Positions 61,558 through 64,000 of a DNA stretch of 64,000 nucleotides are shown one piece after another; the first letter of the stretch is position 1; each line of letters opens with the position of its first letter. The DNA is taken from positions 62,001-126,000 of the forward strand of contig NZ_SDLR01000004.1 in NCBI RefSeq assembly GCF_004522215.1. Direction: 5' to 3'. This DNA is from Ammoniphilus sp. YIM 78166. GTDB lineage: Bacteria; Bacillota; Bacilli; Aneurinibacillales; RAOX-1. The notes beneath the pieces were generated by a model, which worked only from the letters and a program-made list of their open reading frames with translations, ran no database searches and was not told the DNA's origin. The position numbers and the translations under genes were made by a program.

Positions 61558-61646
61558 TGATTGCGGTTCCAAGTTTACCGGATGAATGCTATACTAGGCT
61601 ATAATTCAGAACATTACTTAAAATGAGATAAAGGAGATGATGAACT

Positions 61647-61778
61647 GTGCCCAAGACAAAATGGTTCTCAATCGAGAAGAGCAAGCAGTATGATTACGTT
61701 CGTGATACCCGATTTATCATTACAGTATATAAGATCTTGGGAATCCCCTTTTATAAACGCGTTGTGAAGTGGCATTAA
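61647..61778 (+). CDS. Small basic protein (43 residues)
   Basis: GTG after AAAGGAGATGATGAACT. MPKTKWFSIEKSKQYDYVRD, then FIITVYKILGIPFYKRVVKW; basic and amphipathic. An alternative 18-codon frame starts at 61638. No family recognised. Confidence 0.5.
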   Translation: MPKTKWFSIEKSKQYDYVRDTRFIITVYKILGIPFYKRVVKWH

Positions 61779-61899
61779 TTCATCTGTGGTTGTAAACGCT
61801 CCCATTAGGTGTTAATAGATTTTTCAAACCTTGTTCATACCCCGTTAATAAGAATATGGTATATTTTGGTTAGTTTGTTCTAGAAGGAGATTAATTGAT

Positions 61900-62049
61900 A
61901 TGAACTCAATAAAAAAGCAAATCCCAACTACTCCAACCCTCCCCTCCAATTTTGAGGAGCTTCTTGAGCATCTTCAATCCGATGAGAAGCTCGAAGACTT
62001 TGCCACATCCTTAGTCAAAGAATACCTCAAAGAAACTTGGAAGAGCTAG
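61900..62049 (+). CDS. Small acidic protein (49 residues)
   Basis: ATG after GAAGGAGATTAATTGAT. Begins MNSIKKQIPTTPTLPSNFEE and continues as an acidic helix ending EYLKETWKS. No family recognised. Followed by a strong terminator. Confidence 0.6.
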   Translation: MNSIKKQIPTTPTLPSNFEELLEHLQSDEKLEDFATSLVKEYLKETWKS

Positions 62050-62065
62050 CTCCCTGAACTCTCCT

Positions 62066-62106
62066 TCTTAAAAAAAGAGCCCAAGCATGGTATGCTGGGC
62101 TCTCTT
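62066..62106. terminator. Bidirectional terminator
   Basis: AGAGCCCAAGCAT-GGT-ATGCTGGGCTCT with A-run; between the small acidic gene and the convergent spo0E-like gene. Confidence 0.85.
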
Positions 62107-62118
62107 CTCCAAGTACGA

Positions 62119-62301
62119 TCATTGTTTACTGCAATATGCCTTCTCACGAGTCAACCTATAGTAATGATTTAACTCCACATCAATCTGCTGACTTATCGTC
62201 AAGACTTCTGGAGAGGTAATTCCTTTTCTTCCTGCTAAAGAATGCATATCTTCCCTTAACTTTTCAATTTTTTCCACTAGGATATCTACCTTTGATGCCA
62301 C
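62119..62301 (-). CDS. Spo0E-like aspartyl-phosphate phosphatase A
   Basis: 60 residues from GTG, which follows TAGGAGAAGAACTA; an ATG at 62322 has no site. Spo0E pattern: VEKIEKLREDMHSLAGRKGI, TSPEVLTISQQIDVELNHYY, with the SQ-x-x-D signature. These proteins remove phosphate from Spo0A~P and delay sporulation. Confidence 0.88.
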   Translation of the reverse strand: MASKVDILVEKIEKLREDMHSLAGRKGITSPEVLTISQQIDVELNHYYRLTREKAYCSKQ

Positions 62302-62390
62302 TAGTTCTTCTCCTACCATCATTTTAATATTACGATATTAACATAAAATTGAATTTAAAGGAAATATAACTAGTACCTATTAGCCTCTAT

Positions 62391-62422
62391 CGATAAAACT
62401 AGTGGTTTTCCGACAAAATTAG
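62391..62422 (-). promoter_or_regulatory. Repeated CTAGTTTT[GA]TCG words
   Basis: Minus strand carries CTAGTTTTATCG (62391-62402) and CTAATTTTGTCG (62411-62422) between the two spo0E-like genes. Related words occur at 53522-53533 and 56665-56676. Confidence 0.4.
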
Positions 62423-62619
62423 AGAGAAGATGTCAGTCGTTCTTTCTTCCTGTAGGTCTTCGGTTGGATACAAAGGTCCTTATATTCATTAAGAACTCTA
62501 TCTAATTCCTGGCTGATGAGCAATACTTCGGGTGCCTTAATTCCTTTGTGCTTAACCAGGAGGTGCATCTCTGTACGCAACTCTTCTATTTTACTCAAAA
62601 CAGTTGTTACATCGCTCAT
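62419..62619 (-). CDS. Spo0E-like aspartyl-phosphate phosphatase B
   Basis: 66 residues; ATG after AGAGAGGTAGACGGG. LSKIEELRTEMHLLVKHKGI, then APEVLLISQELDRVLNEYKD, matching Spo0E with SQ-x-x-D. Tandem partner of the preceding copy, with a different C-terminal tail (KTYRKKERLTSSL), so the two may respond to different signals. Confidence 0.9.
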   Translation of the reverse strand: MSDVTTVLSKIEELRTEMHLLVKHKGIKAPEVLLISQELDRVLNEYKDLCIQPKTYRKKERLTSSL

Positions 62620-62702
62620 CCCGTCTACCTCTCTTTTTCTGAAGATCCCTTTGGGATTTTATTATAAATGTGTAAACGTTACCCAATCAAGCAAAACCTT
62701 TG

Positions 62703-63056
62703 TTACCCTTTTGGCTTGAAGATTAAGGCCCCAATAAAACCGAAGATGATCGCTGCGGAAATACCGGCACTTGTAACCTCGAAGATCCCCGTTATAATAC
62801 CGACGAGCCCATACTTCTCTGATTCAGCCATAGCCCCATGGACCAAGGCATTTCCGAAGCTTGTAATGGGTACCGTAGCGCCAGCCCCTGCAAAATCAAT
62901 CAGAGGCTCGTACCATCCAAACCCGTCAAGTATCGCTCCGGCGACAACTAAGGTACTCATCGTATGGGCAGGAGTTAGCCTTCCGACATCAAGCATCAAT
63001 TGCCCTATCACACATATGATCCCACCAACAACAAAAGCCCAAAAATAAATTCCCAT
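62703..63056 (-). CDS. spoVAE: Spore protein SpoVAE (SpoVAEb type)
   Basis: 117 residues, mostly membrane-embedded: [16 protein letters not shown], then [20 protein letters not shown] and [14 protein letters not shown], diagnostic of SpoVAEb. Component of the SpoVA channel that moves dipicolinic acid into the spore. ATG after CTAGGAGGCGCTC, nine bases after spoVAD. Confidence 0.93.
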   Translation of the reverse strand: MGIYFWAFVVGGIICVIGQLMLDVGRLTPAHTMSTLVVAGAILDGFGWYEPLIDFAGAGATVPITSFGNALVHGAMAESEKYGLVGIITGIFEVTSAGISAAIIFGFIGALIFKPKG

Positions 63057-63065
63057 GAGCGCCTC

Positions 63066-64000
63066 CTAGGCAGGGTTATTTTCAATGACAACGGCATGCG
63101 CAATACAAGGTATACTTTCTTTTTGCTGATAAGACAAGGGAGAAAGAAGGGCTCCTGTGGCAACAATCAGTACCTTATTCAATTCACCTTGACGCATCCT
63201 ATTCAAAATATGGCCATAAGCCACTGTTGCCGAGCAAGCTGCCCCGCTGGCACCTGCAAGAACGGGCTGATCTTTTCCATAGATCATCATTCCACAATCT
63301 ACAAAGTGATTCTTCATATCCGTTCCATGCTTCATTAATAGATCTTTTGCGATCTGATGCCCTACCCGCCCTAGGTCACCTGTCGCAATCAGATCGTAGT
63401 CATCCGGAGAGGTTTTCATATCCCTAAAATGAGCCTGGATGGTATCAACAGCAGCCGGTGCCATCGCCGCTCCCATGTTAAAAGGGTCTGAGAGCCCCAT
63501 ATCCACAATTTTTCCAATTGTAGCCGCTGTAACCTGTGGCCCTATACCGTCCTTTCCCAGAATCGCAGCTCCTGCTCCCGTTACCGTCCATTGAGCCGTA
63601 GGGGGCTTTTGTCCACCGTATTCGGTAGGATATCGGAATTGCTTCTCCACGGATGAATTATGACTGGCCGTCCCGCATAAGACATATTGCGCTGAATCAC
63701 TATTGATGAATAAAGAACCTAAAGCCAATCCCTCCATAGACGTCGAACAAGCCCCAAACAAGCCAATATAAGGGACACCTAACGTCCGGGCGGCAAAGCT
63801 ACTTGAAATAATTTGGTTCATCAAATCTCCTGAAAGGAAAAACTGAATATCTTCTTTTTTTAAGCCTGCTTTTTCAATGGCTTTGTCACACGCTTGTTCG
63901 AGCATTTTTTTCTCAGCCTTCTCAAAGCTGTCTTCACCTAACCAAGTATCTTTATTAAGAATGTCAAAATCCTTGGCTAGCGGACCTTCTGCCTCAAAAG
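63066..64000 (-). CDS. spoVAD: Spore protein SpoVAD, 5' end outside window
   Basis: About 311 codons of the C-terminal part; the frame is open to the right edge, so the N-terminus is missing. Thiolase-like fold: FLSGDLMNQIISSSFAARTL, GLFGACSTSMEGLALGS, ATGDLGRVGHQIAKDLL, and CGMMIYGKDQPVLAGASG. SpoVAD binds dipicolinic acid. Forms spoVAD-spoVAE with the next gene, probably after spoVAC outside the window. Confidence 0.93.
   Translation of the reverse strand, partial: FEAEGPLAKDFDILNKDTWLGEDSFEKAEKKMLEQACDKAIEKAGLKKEDIQFFLSGDLMNQIISSSFAARTLGVPYIGLFGACSTSMEGLALGSLFINSDSAQYVLCGTASHNSSVEKQFRYPTEYGGQKPPTAQWTVTGAGAAILGKDGIGPQVTAATIGKIVDMGLSDPFNMGAAMAPAAVDTIQAHFRDMKTSPDDYDLIATGDLGRVGHQIAKDLLMKHGTDMKNHFVDCGMMIYGKDQPVLAGASGAACSATVAYGHILNRMRQGELNKVLIVATGALLSPLSYQQKESIPCIAHAVVIENNPA

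Noticed and set aside
1..64000. tRNA, rRNA, transposase or prophage genes
   Set aside because: None recognised on either strand while reading the window; no tRNA-like cloverleaf with CCA end or transposase motif was found.

Overview
The window comes from a low-to-medium GC, endospore-forming Firmicute of the order Bacillales. Evidence: strong AGGAGG-type ribosome binding sites, frequent GTG and TTG starts, many U-tailed terminators, a complete Spo0A, two Spo0E-like phosphatases, SpoVAD/SpoVAE, two DUF3231 proteins, a Gly T-box, a yybP-ykoY (Mn) riboswitch, and a ycs-kip gene order known from Bacillus subtilis. The genus cannot be fixed from sequence alone. No rRNA, tRNA, CRISPR array, IS element or prophage was seen.

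Layout. 1-5.4 kb, minus: 5-oxoproline (pxp/kip) locus pxpA-ycsG-ycsI, then pxpB-pxpC after a terminator, with a separate IclR regulator and three matching palindromic operators. 5.5-13.7 kb: DoxX, DUF3231, nitroreductase, a LacI regulator with a HisD-family dehydrogenase under a palindromic operator, a PIN-type gene pair and an SQR-like flavoprotein. A GC-rich repeat array (9.70-10.10 kb) lies between lacI-like and hisD-like. 13.7-24.6 kb: two orphan PAS histidine kinases (one with a MHYT sensor), a decayed PAS-EAL gene, a DUF2294 protein, and a CitA/CitB-type two-component system next to a DASS dicarboxylate transporter. 24.7-31.6 kb: SET-domain protein coupled to a 2-hydroxyacid dehydrogenase, DNA ligase, soluble chemoreceptor-like protein, AAG glycosylase, a HAD nucleotidase and ribD/ribA. 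31.4-35.3 kb: cysK and ssuBCA sulfonate uptake. 35.4-39.1 kb: second DUF3231, second small DNA ligase, PsiE, and a secreted repeat protein. 39.1-39.7 kb: gene-free interval with another phased repeat. 39.7-43.9 kb: siderophore ABC operon (YclNOPQ type) with an IsdG-like monooxygenase and two Fur boxes. 44-49.6 kb: MarR, Tat phosphoesterase, Dps, SpoIID/LytB protein, Mn riboswitch and TerC. 49.6-64 kb: chemoreceptor scar, Spo0A, MgtE, NlpC/P60 lipoprotein, DUF2294 paralogue, T-box-glyQS, citrate synthase, many tiny proteins, DUF169, YetF-like protein, two Spo0E proteins and spoVAE-spoVAD running off the right end.

How it fits together. Much of the window is metabolic input (oxoproline, dicarboxylate, sulfonate, siderophore and metal handling) next to parts of the sporulation phosphorelay: Spo0A, two orphan kinases that could feed it, and two Spo0E phosphatases that could drain it. 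The least explained signal is non-coding: three intergenic arrays (about 9.7, 26.1 and 39.3 kb) with different core words but nearly the same 20-21 bp spacing, about two helical turns. Further candidates are a short C-rich sRNA near 56.5 kb, a second structured transcript near 60.0 kb, and a recurring 12-bp word containing a Spo0A-box-like core.
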